64,000 bases of DNA from Isoetes taiwanensis (GCA_021234155.1 JAJEKV010000099.1:1326297-1390296); one strand, 5' to 3'; positions 1-12,520 are shown, numbered from the stretch's first letter. Translations and numbers: made by a program. Notes: generated by a model from the sequence alone, not told the origin.

Positions 1-656
1 TCTGTAAAGTTACTCATAAAAGATGGTCAGTTTGACTCAATCTTGAGATGGAAAGGAGAGGGAAACTTGGTAAAGCCTTTCACGATCGAGTTTAGCAAAG
101 GAATTGTTGAGAGAGAACAAATCTGAATCGGCTATGATGATGCTAATGCGGGCAATACAATAAGACAACACATAGACAATGTAATAAGACAACATATAAG
201 ACTTGATATCATGTCTTTTTGTGTCTCCCACTATCTTTATATAACATAGCTAATATGCAAGAAAATTATCATGGCTGCAAGGCGCCACAAAACATTCTTT
301 CTTTTTCGTGTTGAAATCAAGGGTTATCAAATTAATAAAAATCATTAACTAGTCATGGAGATGGAAGGTCCCATGAAATTTGCAACATCGAGATCCGTTT
401 TTAATACTTCTCTTACACATCCATCACGTCTATTTCAATCTCAACCTAATCAATGATTGAATAAGTTGTAGCTCGTGATTCTTGTAGATTGAATTGTTGA
501 GATGGAAATTCTTTGATACATTTCTACTTCGCGTATTTTTCATAACATGTAATCTTATGGAACCTATTTTTGCTCTTGTTACTTTCCATTGGAAATTATG
601 TCTTTAAGTTGTAATCCTAAACAATACATACTCTCCATTTCTGATGCTGCTCAATT
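1..656. other. No gene recognised
   Basis: AT-rich sequence with only short, unconvincing reading frames. The last bases before 657 run into the start of the family A LTR. The stretch just after that point (about 658-674) faintly resembles a plant retrotransposon primer-binding site (GGCAGAGCCATGG), so part of this interval could be older LTR sequence, but I cannot demonstrate a second LTR. Confidence 0.4.
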
Positions 657-1146
657 GTGGCAGAGCCATGGATAATTGGTATCATCTGATCTGATTACAT
701 ACTCGTATCAGCGCAAAAGATGGTCGTCACGAGATGCAAAAAGAGGGTAATTGCACAAGGCGAGATTTGAACTATAACCTTCCGGTTCCAGATTCACCTA
801 TTTCAAGTGCACTACCAATGTTTGTTGAAAATATTTCTTCCGTCTTCCTCGTATGTGGGACTATCTCCAGAGTTCGAATATTCGACCAAATGCATCGCAT
901 AACATGGCGTGATCTCATCCATTGGTGGCTATCTTGACCGCCGACGATACTATAGCGGGCACCTCCTTCTTGTCAAGCCATTCCGGACAGCGGGTCCAGG
1001 CCTTCTGGGCATAAATGCCAGTGTTCTGCCAGCGCGTAGGGCCGTTATGTTCTTTGATTTACGTTTATATCTCAGGATTCTTGCCGATCGTATTTCTTCG
1101 TATTTCTTGCATATTTCCCGCGTATTTTCCTTGTTTCAGTAAGACA
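657..1146 (+). repeat. 5' LTR of family A copy 1 (diverged)
   Basis: It aligns with 5599-6117. Shared landmarks are AAGATGGTCGTC near 717 (5661 in the partner), a GGCACCTCCTTCTTGTC block near 957, and the closing tract CGTATTTTCCTTGTTT near 1120. A third relative lies at 18612-18905. The boundaries are inferred from this alignment; the start is less certain than the end. Confidence 0.65.
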
Positions 1147-2985
1147 TGGCCAGTTTGACGGAATCCACCACTTCTGGAGTTCTCTTGCGCTCCCGATCCT
1201 AGGACTGCTGCCCCAATCTATTGGGCAATTCTGTCTCTAACTGGAGGAGGGTTTCATCGCCCACTACAAGTAGGTCCAACAACTTGTTCAGTATGCCCGT
1301 GATTGCATTTAGACAATAAAGCTCGAACATTGCTTCTCTTGATCGACCCTCTAGCTCAGGAAGTGTCGGAACAGAGATGACTTCAGAGAATAATTTGAAG
1401 TAGCTTTTGAATTCAAGCCTAGAGTTTTGAACTAGATTAGATCTTGTTATTGACTCACCCTCCTGATATCTCTGAGATAGAAAACGGTCAGCCCTAGTTG
1501 GCTCTCTTCTTTACGGATCAATGCCTTGGTGGTTTTGCCCCCTTCTTTGAGAGAAAGGGCTCAGTGCAAAATTTTGCTTTATTCATTTCAGAGCTGAGGC
1601 ATGCTTTGGGAGACACCCATGAAATGAAACTTTCATGATCACGAAAGCTTTGCAAAATCCTAAGGCGAGCTCGTCCGGCTCGATATGCTCATTCGAAATT
1701 TCGTCAAATTAGAGTGAATCATGGGATGATCTTACGCCGAAGGGATGAGTGAGATGTCAAGGATATCATTATCTATGGAGGACCCTGAGACTTTGGAGGA
1801 AGCCATCAATTTGGGGTTGATGTGATAATGGCTCTTGAACCTGGCGGGAGAGCGTGTCGAGATCTTCCCAATTACACAGCACAGCTTCTTCATTCCTCAA
1901 TTTCATTTGTGAATCCAGGTCAGGCACGAACCCTATACTTGAATTGATGAGGCAGTTCGAGGACCTTTATCTTCCTTGGCTTAGCGTCAGGAGAAGAGGC
2001 TATCTTTGCCTCTACGTGGGAAACTAATCATATTAACTCTTGGATGCCACGTGAAGTGCCCATCGATAGGAAAGCTTTATTTGAGCCGGTAGAGTAGAAT
2101 CTCCCGTGGTTGCGGCATTTCCTTCAACTCCTCCCACATGTGAAGGGTTTTGTTCGCCAGGACAGGTGAGTAAAAATTTTTATCTCCATTTCATTTTGAA
2201 TTTGGAGGAGAATGGGAGGATGAGAGGATGAGCAGCGATTTGTGGTGCGAATGCGCTGTAGATAGTATTGCGTACTGGCAGCTACCGGCGAGGTGGGCAT
2301 GCGACGCCACCGTTGTCGGTGGGCCGATCCGTGCCGCCATCAAAACCATATCGGTGGTCAGGCAACCAGTGGTCGTCCGCGCCGGTGACCAGTTCGGTCG
2401 CCAGTGCCGGTCGCCAGTATGCGATGCCGTTCGTGCCATGGCATTCGTCTGCCAATTCGCCATTCCGTTTATACTATCAATTCGTCCGGTTCTGCTCCAA
2501 TTCTACGTTCCCGATTTGCTCTACTTACGCTCCACATTTCACTCTTGCTCGTTCTTGATCACCGCCCACGGCAGAACTGCCCAGCCTGTTCATCACCGAA
2601 TCTCTTTTCACAGTTTTCGTCATTGACAGATCCCGGATAAACATTTGTCAAGTCCATCTTCAGCAGCTGCCCGGCGTCGCTCGGTCGCTTCACGATAAGT
2701 ACAGGAATTTTGGCGATGATGTTTTTAATAAAGGTCAAAAGCCCAGCAAGTTTCCCGAACTTCGTCCTTATGGCGCCCGTGATCTTCATCGAGGGCTGAC
2801 CCCATTTTGGCCCTATCTGTGGCTTTGTAGCCAACAAAGTGAGAACTTTCAAGGACCTATATCGAGAATCTTGGGACAGGTTAGCGGAACGTCGGCAGGA
2901 GGTTGGGACGACATTTGGATCTGTGAATTATCAGCCTCAACCAAGATCCTTGTCATCATCGGTATCTCTCAATCCCGATTCCCGG
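1147..2985 (+). pseudogene. Presumed gag/protease interval of family A, unreadable
   Basis: By position this should hold gag and protease, but no long frame or CCHC knuckle survives. A short plus-strand segment around 1945-2030 reads as a charged, gag-like peptide (FEDLYLPWL). Around 2228-2640 several overlapping frames are open in both directions, and the sequence contains repeated CGGTCGCCAGT-like words, which looks like compositional openness rather than coding. Treat this as position-based inference. Confidence 0.3.
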
Positions 2986-3800
2986 AAGTTACTTGAAGCG
3001 GCTCCCAAGGTGCGATACTTCGAAAAGTGATCTTCGGTGCCTATAGAAAATCTTATCGTATCGGGGAAGGTGATGAGTGGAAAACCATCTTTCAGGTATG
3101 GTGATTTTAGTACCTGTCATGCCTTTTCGGTCCTACCAATGCTCCAACGGTCTTTCGGCACATGGCTAACGAGTTTTTGAGAGTTTTGAATCTTTTGTTA
3201 TCGTCTATGTAGATGATACCGATTTATTAACTTTGGAGAACATGGAGAGGAACATGTGGAAGGTCAGGTCCTTTACTTCTACGGGAACATGGACTTTATG
3301 CCAAGCTGGAGAAGTGTTAGATTCGGCAGAACAATGTCGAGTTTTGGAATATCGCATCACGTCGGTGTAGGTACATAGCCGGATCTAGAAGGCGACAGGT
3401 TCTTGATTGGAAAACACCTTCCTAAGTTAAAGATGTACGGTGCTTCTCGGGTTGCCAATTTTATTGCCGCCTCATCAAGGACTATTAGGAGACGTTTTGC
3501 CTTTGACCGTCCTCACCGGGAAAGGATGTTCCTTTAAGTGGATTGGACGAATCAGCATTCATCACTCATGGAGCATGCTCTGGCGGCACACATTTTTAAG
3601 CACCGGATCTGCTGGCGTCCTATGTTCACCGCTGATGCGACCGATTTTGCTCTTGGCGCATCTTGTCGCAAAGGGGATGATCATGAGTTGCACCCGATGG
3701 CGCCTACCATTCCGAAAGTTGTGCCGCAGAAATAATATCTATTTATTTATAAGGAACTTTGGCGTTGTTGACTCTTTTCAAAGAATGGCGGCGATTTCTG
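2986..3800 (+). pseudogene. Ty3/gypsy reverse transcriptase and RNase H remnants
   Basis: Reading across several frames, the stretch 3040-3250 gives RIGEGDEWKTIF-like, MPF-(G)-TNAPT-VF-like and FVIVYVDD motifs; these are the RT fingers, the PFG...A..F block and the YVDD active site. Further on (3538-3780) come a DWTN..HSSLMEHAL block and an RNase H start with D-A-T-D-F-A-L-G-A, then a KEL motif near 3755. These are typical of chromovirus pol. At least four frame changes and several stops make it non-functional. Confidence 0.7.
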
Positions 3801-4270
3801 AGGTTCTCCTTAGCAAGGTGACTGCAGATATGGGATCAATCCAATCTGGAGTATTTCCAGTCTGCTTTCGAGGATTCTTTTTAACGTCAGCCGGTACCGG
3901 GGCATACATTGTGTGCTATCCCGCTTTGATTTCATCCATCAAGTTTTGACCCCGCACACTTCAAGGGAAACCGGATGCTCTTTCGTGAATCTTATTTCAA
4001 CCTAAGGCGGGGAGCCGACATTTGATTAGCAATCACGGGTTATTCTAGGACTCCGTCGTTTTACAGCTCATGGCCATCACTTTGTTCGAAGGCCTCATGG
4101 TACATCCTTGTTGGAGATGCGATTTGAGCATCTCTTCCTTCCGACCCATTAGCGCGAGGACATAATATACAGGCTTGGCACAGAACCATCTTCTGAGAAA
4201 TGAGGTTGGACTATGATCATTTTGAGGTTCAAGATGGACTGTTTTTCATGATGGATTCTGTATATTCCGG

Positions 4271-5075
4271 ATGGTGCCCTCTAACTTCAAGATTACTGAT
4301 CTCATCATGATTCTCCTCGTAGGCCATTTTGGCATTGCCAAAGACTACGAACTCATTGCTCGAGATTATTGGTGGCCAGTCTCGCCAAGACTTGTTGAGA
4401 CTTTTGTATGCTCATGTGATATTTCTTTGTCGTGCAAAAGCTCCCAAACACAGCCCACATGGCCTACTTCCAGACTACCATTTCTAGCCGGTCCTTGGAA
4501 GAGGGGTATTTCAATGGATTTTATTGTCGAGCTTCCATCCTCCGGGGGGCATGATGCCATCCTTGTTGTTGTTGACCGTTTTTCCAAGATGGCACATTTC
4601 ATTCCTTGCAGCACTTCTATCTCGGTGAAGCCACAAGCGGTTCTCTTGTTTGAGAGGGTGGATTGGCTCCATGGCTTTACCGATAACATTATCATTGACG
4701 CGCCCCTCGGTTTGTTGCTGGCTTTTGGGCGTCTGTTGCAACTCTTGCATGTGGAACGTTACCGCTCTCTCTTAGGACATCATCCGAGACCAATGGACAA
4801 GTGGATGCACTAATCAAACACTTCAGCAGTATTTGCGATGTTTCATCAATTATCAGCGGGATGACTGGGTTGATTAGCTACCGGCCGGCAGAATTTGCTT
4901 ACAAACCCTCGTCCATGCCTCCGCACTGCAGACTCAGTTCTTTATTAATACGGCATGCATCCCGTTGGTCTTTCACTCGCCTCCGGATATATTCAAATCA
5001 ATCCGATCAAGAATAGGCTTCGAGAAGCTCGCATGCTCTAGGATGATCTTGACACCATCTCCTCGAGGGCTCAAA
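4271..5075 (+). pseudogene. Ty3/gypsy integrase remnant
   Basis: The frame opening at 4271 begins in the zinc-binding region (GHFGIAKDYELIARDYWWP, then C..C) and runs into the catalytic core with W-K-R-G-I-S-M-D-F-I-V-E-L-P and V-D-R-F-S-K-M-A-H-F. The first catalytic Asp (in MDFIVELP) and the second (in the DNI.ID region near 4690) are recognisable. Downstream, around 4830-4900, a DDW.D...AEFAY-like segment is broken by a stop. Integrase catalyses insertion of the element's cDNA; this copy cannot be functional because the frame is lost repeatedly after about 4700. Confidence 0.75.
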
Positions 5076-5288
5076 CCGCGTTATCATTATCATCACTTTG
5101 AGATCATCATCATCGGGGCGGCTCCTTTTGCGGTTGGTGATCTTGTTTGGCTCTTCGTCCGGGTTGAAGCCGGCTACGCCCACTGTAACAAGCTTCGACT
5201 CTGAGCGTAGGTCTATCGGGATCATTGAGACGAGATTTGGTGATCTTTCTTTCGTCTTGAGCTTACGCCATCCGATTGGCTTCACCTA

Positions 5289-5560
5289 GTGTTCCATGTG
5301 TTTCTTTGTTGGAACCCTATATGGCGAATCTATTTCGGTCAAGTACCCTCCACTTACCGATTCGAGAGATTGATGATCATGAGGAGTTCGAGATTGAGGG
5401 TCACGGACTCTAAGTTTTGTGATGGGCGATTGTATTGCTTTGTCCAATTGGGAAGGTTTTCGCCAAGTGATGAGACACAGGAGCCTGCGAGAATGCGACT
5501 AATCCTACAAAAATTGCGGAGTTTCACCCTACTAAGCACAAGCCAAGTTTGAGTACTTGC
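5289..5560 (+). pseudogene. Integrase C-terminal tail with chromodomain-like segment
   Basis: A split frame reads VSLLEPYM..LFR, then REIDDHEEFEI, followed by a degraded stretch up to the polypurine tract just before 5599. The same block occurs at 18370-18475 in the second family A copy (EIDDHEEFEVSKFICRRL and a final TWE), where it looks more like a plant chromovirus chromodomain. Chromodomains are thought to steer integration to heterochromatin; here only the homology is visible. Confidence 0.55.
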
Positions 5561-5598
5561 CCCAACTCCGAGGGACTGCCGTCAGAGTTAGGGCGGGA

Positions 5599-6117
5599 TG
5601 GTGTGGCGACGGATATTGGGATATTAAGTATCATTTTATCATTATAATCGTATGTGTACAAAGATGGTCGTCCCACGGATGCAAAATTGTAGTCGACAAG
5701 GCGGGGTTTGAACTTCGCAACCTTCCAGTTGCTAGAAGTCACACCACGTTGGCCAGTCCACCAATATTTGCTGGAAGACATTCCTTCCGCCTTCCCTCAT
5801 ATGTATTTATCTCGGGGAGGTTCTACAATATTCTAGAACCTAAATGCATGCGCCGACATGGCAGCATCTCATCCATTGGAGTGGGCGCTTATCTTGACTG
5901 AACTAGATATATATGAGGCACCTCCTTCTTGTCGAACTATTCAGGTTCAACGCCGATCTTGAGCCTTCTAGCATACATCTCTTTGTTCCCTTCGCTATTC
6001 TCGGGCCATTGTATTCTTGATTCCTGTTCATATATCAGATTCTTTGCCGATCTTGGCATATTTCTTCCGTATTTCTTGCGTATTTTCCCGTATTTTCCTT
6101 GTTTTTGAGTAGGTTCA
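5599..6117 (+). repeat. 3' LTR of family A copy 1
   Basis: It starts with TGGTGTGGCGAC directly after a purine-rich tract (GAGTTAGGGCGGGA), as expected for a polypurine tract and LTR start, and ends in GTAGGTTCA. It is related along its length to 657-1146 and, for its first half, to 18612-18905. Confidence 0.65.
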
Positions 6118-6859
6118 TGACATCAATATACTCCCATGTAAGTTATCTATATACAATTAATATACACTACAAAGAGAATATTTCATAAAGAAGTATAGAA
6201 ACTGGTGCTTGAAATACCCTCCCTTGATATTGTTGCTACTTTCTATTCTCTTTGGATGGTCTCTAGAACAATGTTTTCAGTCTTTGCCACCCTATAAGAT
6301 AAGGTAATAGATTCAAGAAGATTGGTGGATTAAAGAAAATTGTATAGTGGAACATCTAGTCTATTTAAGACCACATGTTGTAATATACTTCCTCGAAAAC
6401 TTTTATGCCCCTTTATGAATTGAGTAGAAAATGGTATGTGACCTATTGTGGCACCCTTTTGATTACAAGACATACTTTTGTATACAAGAATTACTTCTTG
6501 TTGAAATTCCTTTGCAGAAGACTTGCCGATGTGGCAGCATGAGATGCATGCCATAACAATGGAATTGCAACGAGAAGGTAATTGCTTGCGCAATGTAAAT
6601 GCAAGTTTAAAGAGATTTAGATCGTAAATTGTCCAGAATGCACTATAAAAAATATATTTCAAGGTCAACATAAAATCTTGGGTCCTTTCTCCATGGGCGG
6701 CATAAAATATTACTATCATAATGCAATAAGATATCATATATGATTGGAATTGAATTGAACCTTATGTCTTAAACTAAAACTTTTTCCACTACTTTCCATA
6801 TGACGCGTCCTTAATATATAAGACACGTCTTTGTATTTTTTTGTTTTTCCATGTGTTGC
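6118..6859. other. No gene recognised between two family A copies
   Basis: AT-rich spacer. The longest open frame is on the minus strand (6330-6737, 135 codons); it matches no family I know and has no upstream exon or downstream context supporting it. It may be another degraded element, because family A integrase sequence of the second copy begins immediately afterwards. Confidence 0.4.
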
Positions 6860-7285
6860 ATCAGGATACTCGATTAGCTTCTATTAGCTGAGTTTGCCTA
6901 TAATAACTCAACACATGCTTTCACTAGCTAGACTCTATTCTTTTTGAACTCTAGAAGGCACCCTCATTGATCTCTTACTGTCCCTAGATATGACTCTATC
7001 AATCCTAGTGCTGAGTCTCTATTTGAGAAACTACAGGCTCTTCAAGCAAGACTTCAAAGCACCAGAATGCTATCGACATTATGCTAATTTACATAGTGAC
7101 CTTGTTTGGCTTCTGCATGGGGACCTCCCTACTACACATCCCTGTAAGAAGCTTGATTAAGGCACCTCGATCCTTACTAAATCATGACCCAGATTAACAA
7201 TGTTGCATTTCGGCTCGAGCTCCCTCCAGCTATTCATCTACATCCAATTATATTTTACTATTAGAGTCATACGTACCTAACTCCT
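6860..7285 (+). pseudogene. Family A copy 2: integrase C-terminal region, cut by family B insertion
   Basis: Across frames this reads AEFAYNN (near 6890), then ESLFEKLQALQARLQ, DLVWLL, PCKKL, then FRLELPPAIHLHP and ESYVPNS ending at the CTCCT target site. This matches the copy 1 integrase tail around 4880-5340. The frame does not end naturally: it stops where the family B LTR begins and resumes after 18337, so the break is an insertion. Confidence 0.7.
7281..7285. repeat. Target-site duplication CTCCT, left copy
   Basis: Identical to 18333-18337 on the other side of the family B element. It marks the exact integration point inside the older family A copy. Confidence 0.9.
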
Positions 7286-7861
7286 TGTTAGTCACATTGC
7301 CTCCCAGTGCAGGACTATTCATTCATCTGACAGACGACAGTCAAGCTCAAGGATCCTCGGTCATACCAATTGAACATCCAAGGCTCATGAAGACCAAAAG
7401 CGGCCCACACGGTCAAAGCCTTTGGTCACGAACAGCAAAGGCCTTTCGGACAAGGACGGCTGACACCGCCTCCGCTGCAGCGTCGGCGTCGGCGTGATTT
7501 CTAGGCACTTCAAGAGGCACCGCCAACATTCTGCAAATCGGGCCTCCTTCGTGAAGGCATAGAGATGGGTGAGTGTGCATATTGGGCCCAAGGCCATTGT
7601 ACTATATATATGAGTAGAGTTAGCACATAATTTTTTAGATGAGTTTTGAGTCTTGTCTCTTGGTTTTCTCTATTAAGAGAGCTCATGTATTTTTCATCAT
7701 TGATATCAAGGGAAGCTTATCATCTTTCTCTCATTTGTTCTGTCTTCTTCTCTTTCTTCTCTTCTTGCAAATCCCGGCGTGACATAGTCCCCGGACTCTC
7801 TGATTAGATCCACGGGTCCTCCGTAGTTTGTCTTCGAGTTCCCGAACCAGACCCCCAAACA
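7286..7861 (+). repeat. 5' LTR of family B
   Basis: It begins TGTTAGTCACATTG and ends CCCCCAAACA. The shared core with the 3' LTR includes TATTGGGCCCAAGGCCATTG (7580), the TATA-like TACTATATATATGAGTAG just after it, and a CT-rich tract with TTGTTCTGTCTTCTTCTC. The TATATATA lies about where the transcription start region of an LTR would be, so it is a likely promoter remnant. Confidence 0.85.
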
Positions 7862-7865
7862 GCCG

Positions 7866-9330
7866 CTGGGCTTGCCGGTTGGGATTTTATCCTACACAAC
7901 TACGTCGCCATATGCGTAAAGTAATTTCACGCCCGGAAGAACTTCTTTCTCGTGAGCGCCCTCTGGCTTGGGCGCCGCCGGCGTCGAGGCTTGTTGACAC
8001 ATGTATGGTCGCTTATGACATCGAGGGAGGCCATCTTGGTCTGGGGGGGTCACGCCACCCACACCCCTCGTGTCAGATCTCGTCCCAGGTTCCGCCCCAA
8101 GCGTGCAAACATTGCTCACAACCTCGGTCCCCTCATCACTATCGAGGGAGCCTTATCGGGCTCAACCTTCTCAACCGTATTTTCACACCCCACGAACATG
8201 CCTACATCCATCATTCTTCGGGCCATCGCCTCTTCTTCACAACCATCATCTCCCCAGGGTGGCACGGCTATCCACATGTCTCCTTTAAGCCTACCGTGAA
8301 TATCCTTTCCTACGTTTCCCCATCGCTCTTCCGTTTACAACCTTACGGATCTCAAAACCAATGCTCCAGCCTACTTGAGTTTCTCAACCGCGATCACCCC
8401 TTCATCGTGGTCCGATGGGGCACAATGCCACATCCACCACAACCTCAATATCCTCACTATACCGTTCTCATCCAGCCCAAAGACTTTCACATCTACCTTT
8501 CGGATTCGAAACTGACTTATCCCACCTTTGGCAACCACGAAGGCAAACGGATTAGACCAAAGTGCTCAAGCCCACATGGAAGAATTTGAGGCTCTAGCTG
8601 TCCTAAATGGTCACGCGCAACCTCAACTGAAATTCCACATCTTTTCCACCACCAAGGCGGTTTGGCTCGCATCAATGGCTCATGTCCAACAAAAGCCATT
8701 GGAAACAAGGCGGTCGAAATGCGCTTTGCATTACCGTCTCATTACGGGACCGCGGATGATGATCAACTTCATCTCAAGCAACTCAATGAACTTCAACAAG
8801 AGCCTACTGGAGTCTGCGGGGATTTTTCGGATCGACTTCACATTCTCGATAAGCTCAAGGAGTACCCTACAGGTTGCAGATTTTGGTCCGGTTTCTCCAA
8901 GGACTTCCTCCCGCTTATTGACTCATGATGAATACTGCGTCCAAAACTTTGGAGAAGGCTATCGATCTTGTCAATCACTCCGCCAATGTTTCCTCCCGGC
9001 GTGGCTCTTCAAGAGCTCCCGCTCATTCCACTTTGTCATGGTTCCACAAACGGCCACAAACCAAGCCTCAACACGCTAATCCACGGTACCAGCGGTCAAA
9101 TCTGGTGCCATATTTGCAAATACCAAGGCCATTTGGCCAATGAGTGCAACTCCACCAATGGCCCGCCTCATTGCAAGCGATGCAACATGTGCAATCATGC
9201 CACGAAGAGTGCACGCGCACTCATCCCACAATCGTTACGCAACAAAATGGTTTATCAAGTGCAAACCACACCACCGGCAACAATCGCACTATCAGCAGCC
9301 ACCTCTTCGGGTGCAACCCACGCATAACTC
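7866..9330 (+). pseudogene. Family B gag remnant with CCHC zinc knuckle
   Basis: Overlapping plus-strand frames (7828-8589, 8528-9079, 8968-9327) together cover a Pro/Ser/His-rich capsid-like region. The clearest signature is a retroviral-type zinc knuckle at 9106-9147, C-HI-C-KYQG-H-LANE-C, followed by a second Cys/His cluster (CKRCNMCNH) at about 9175-9200. Gag packages element RNA. Because the reading frame changes several times over this region, no single intact protein exists. Confidence 0.7.
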
Positions 9331-10810
9331 TATCAGCAACAGGACCAACCACGGGATCCAAACAACGCGTCCTCCTTTTTGATCCTTCTAAAGCTTCGGT
9401 GTTATCCTTTGTCAAGAATGGGGTCATACCACCACGGGCGTGTCCTCAACTTCCACAAGTTGATCTGACTTCCGGGCACAAATCAGACCACATCGGTCCG
9501 CCTCCACGCCACCAACTCGGCTCGCTAATGGCAAACAAGGCCCGACCAGTTCTTAAGAAGCCACCAAGAGCCTCAAGAATCACGCTTATCAACCAGCTCC
9601 GACAAATCAACCACAAATTGATCAACAAGCCCAAGAGGAAATTTTTTCAGGCACTTAATCCTCCAGTCCGGCCGTCCAAATTGGGTTGGTTTAGTTTCAC
9701 GCCGCACCAAGGCATCACGTCCCTTGACTATTATTCAAGGGCACATGAACCGCGCCTTTGCGAGTTGACACCATTCCTCATGAGGGACGAAAAAAGGTTC
9801 ACTTTGCACCTGATTTAGAAAAGCTCATGCCACATGTCATGCCCAAAGTTCGCCAAAGCATTTTGAACCTCATGCAAGCTGCTGAAGGCCGCACATTGGC
9901 AAATGTTCATGCCACCACTAGAGCTCAACAAAGACAAGATACCCCTTCAACATCTCAACCTCCACGCCTCCCACATATCCCAATATTGCGGAGGGTTGAC
10001 TTATCAAAAAGAAGTTGCTGCTTCCCTGCCACGCACTCCCGCACCAGTGGAACCAGCAGATCCTTTTTCTCATGTACCTCTCGAACTCCAAGAGGAGCTC
10101 GCCAAGATCAAAATTCCTTTAAGCTTGGCCACCATTTTAAACTTCTCGTCCCGCTCTCAGGACCAGATTACCACTCCCAACATTTTTAGTTGGGCCGTGG
10201 CTACCTCTACACCCACGGTCCATGCCACGGTGGGAAATCAGCAAGTCAACCATGTTCAAATCGATGGAGGTAGCACGGGCCAATCTCATCACGGATAAAC
10301 TCCGCGAAACAAATGGGCATCACCCAACTCTTTCGGGCCCCATATGACATCAAATTGGCTAATGGCCATATCACGCTGACCTCGACCGCCGTCCCCTATC
10401 CTTCACATCAACATTGGTGATCTCCGTTTCCCCATGGAATTTGGAGTTTGGAAAGCTGGCGAAGACCCGGGTGACTATGAAATCTTTGGTCGGCCAGACC
10501 TTTTCTCCGCCGTGCAAAGAGTATCCATTCGGGCCAACGGACGCTTAGTCATCACCGATGGTCATCTCAATGCCACCATGGACTTGCAAACAGCAGATCA
10601 TTTCATGGCGACAACGCGAACCCTCTCTCGCATAATGATTCCAAGAAGCTCAAAATATTTACTGCCCAGCTCCACCCACGAATCAGCGCCTCCGCCATCC
10701 TACCCGAATATGCGCCGGGATCCTTGGGGAGAAATGACTCTTGATCAGGACCAGCCGCGGGTCGCTTTGCTTGACCCCTACCGCTCCTTGCAATCGAATC
10801 CAACGCGTTG
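9331..10810 (+). pseudogene. Family B linker and aspartic protease remnant
   Basis: The frame 9758-10189 carries a charged helical segment (KKVHFAPDLEKLM and NLMQAAEGR). The frame 9903-10298 ends with VQIDGGSTG at about 10255-10281, the D-G-G-S/T version of the aspartic protease active-site loop. The flap/core continues in other frames as LANGHI and HINIGDLRFPMEFGVW, then YEIFGRPDLFS near 10480. The protease would cut the Gag-Pol polyprotein; the frame is broken right after the active site. Confidence 0.65.
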
Positions 10811-11149
10811 ATCACTTTTGATGCCGCACCTCCCCGCAACTCCCCGCTGATGTACAAGCCGTCATGAAGCAACCTCCGGCCGGATGAAACCGGAGCAACC
10901 TCTTTTTTCACCACGCCAGTGCCACGCATCCGTTATGCTCCAACCTCCTCGCGCACACATTGTCCGTGATACTGAAGCAATACCCCATATTCGGACTCCG
11001 GTGAGTGATTGTGGACGTTGGCAACAATCAACTTTGTCCGCATTGCTGCAAATCTTGGGCTCCTTTATCGTAACGCAGGCCGCCGCTATTCAAAAATTCA
11101 AACATATTTTCGCATGGAGTTACAAAGATCTTAGGGAATCAACAAAAGC

Positions 11150-11800
11150 TTGGGGAACTCACCATTCCTACCAAATCGATGCGACGACCGATTAGCAACG
11201 ACGCGATTGTGCTCAACCCTAATTACCGTGATCGCGATAAGGCGGAAATTGACAAACTCCCTTCTTTGCGGGGTTTGATCTATGAGGTCAAACATTCTCG
11301 AATGGGTGAGCCCCATCGTCATTGCCCTTAAGCACAATGGTAGATCCGGCCGCCATGGACTGGACTATCGGAAACTCAATCAGGCCACGGGCGTGATCAT
11401 TTTCCACTTCCCTTCATGGACCAAGTTGGAAGAAGTAATGGACATGAGATGTACTCCTTTATGGATGGTTTTTCGGGCTACAATCAGATCTCCATCAAAG
11501 ACTCGATCAACTCAAGACCACTTTCACCACCCGGGTAAGCACTTTTGCCACAAGGTGGTTCCTTTTGGATTATCCAACTCTCCTTCAACATTTCAACGCG
11601 ATCATGCTCTCGGTTTTCATGATTTCATGAAGGAAAATCCTTCTTGCAAATTTTTTCAAGATGACTTCTCGCCTCAGATTCCATGGCTGACCATTTGGAT
11701 AAATTGGAACTCGTCTTCCGTAAATGTGATGAGTCGGCATTAGTCTCAATCGAAATGCACCTTTTGCGTCACTTCTGGTGTTCGGTAGGCCATGTTGTCA
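11150..11800 (+). pseudogene. Family B reverse transcriptase remnant
   Basis: Motifs in order across frames: LNPNYRDRDKAEIDKL, GLIYEVKHS, a SPIVIALKHNG block, DYRKLNQAT, HFPLPFMDQV, YSFMDGFSGYNQISIKDS, KVVPFGLSN-P-TFQR, and FFQDDFS in the catalytic position. The F-x-D-D core and DGFSGYNQI are typical of Ty3/gypsy RT outside the chromoviruses. At least four frame switches occur within 650 bases. Confidence 0.75.
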
Positions 11801-12029
11801 AGAAAGGAATCACCACCGATCTGCCAAAATCGGTTATTGTGCTCAAGGCTCAAGCACCGGCCAATATCAAGGGAGACGCTTCTTCTTTGGGAAAGGTCAA
11901 TTATTACTCCACCTTCATACCGGACCGCTTGCCATTGCAGATCCCATTCATAAACTCCGCGGGTAGCGAATCCACTGGCTTGGAATTCCTGGAAGTGAAG
12001 CCGCTTTCCAACAACTGAAGCTTTTGCTT

Positions 12030-12520
12030 ACCTTGCACCGGTTCTTGTTCCTCCTCAATGGGACAAGCCCTTTTCACGTTCATGTCGATGTCCCGGCGTT
12101 TGCTATTGGAGCTGTTCTTTCTCAAGAATATGATGCGCGACACCGACAAACCAAATCGCTACAAATTTAAAAACTCAACCCCTGGCTGGCGCAACTATTG
12201 CCCGCGGGCGTGAAGCTTTTGGGTCTCATTTTTCAGGTCCAACGCCTGGTCATTACCTTTAGGCGATCAAATCAAGTTCTTTGTGGACCACCAAGCACTC
12301 CTCTATTTGATCAACAAGTCCACGCCCACGGGCCGCATTGCTCGTTGGGTCCTTCTTCTCCAAGAATTTGCTCCTTTTGAAATCGTTCATAAAGGCCAAA
12401 TCTCATGTTGTTAGGATTATCTTTCACGCATCCACACAGATGATCCCATGGCTGGGGTCTCGAGCGCCTTTCGGATGCTCGGCTCTTTTTAGTCACGGCA
12501 ACACCACATTGGTTCCATGA
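12030..12520 (+). pseudogene. Family B RNase H remnant
   Basis: It shows FHVHVDVPAFAIGAVLSQEYD (first catalytic Asp), then a shifted frame with FFVDHQALLYLINKS and GRIARWVLLLQEFAPFEIVH, the connection typical of gypsy RNase H before the integrase. It is split by a stop near 12170 and by frameshifts near 12210 and 12300. Confidence 0.65.

Larger units (their letters stand above)
657..6117 (+). mobile_element. Decayed Ty3/gypsy retrotransposon, family A, copy 1
   Basis: A pair of related direct repeats (about 657-1146 and 5599-6117) brackets a region that shows, in order on the plus strand, reverse transcriptase, RNase H, an integrase with an HHCC-like zinc finger, and a chromodomain-like tail. 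That order and the tail fit the chromovirus branch of Ty3/gypsy. All coding parts contain stops and frameshifts, and the two LTRs are visibly diverged, so this is an old, dead copy. I could not find matching target-site duplications, so the outer edges are good to perhaps 10 bases. A second copy of the same family is found at 6860-7285 plus 18338-18905. Confidence 0.75.

Noticed and set aside
658-690. Primer-binding-site-like words (GGCAGAGCCATGG, TTGGTATCATCTGA)
   Set aside because: They fall within sequence that aligns to the family A 3' LTR, and no LTR end immediately precedes them. Not enough to call a PBS.
2228-2640. Several overlapping open frames on both strands
   Set aside because: GC-rich composition keeps all frames open; no family match and no codon pattern consistent with one frame.
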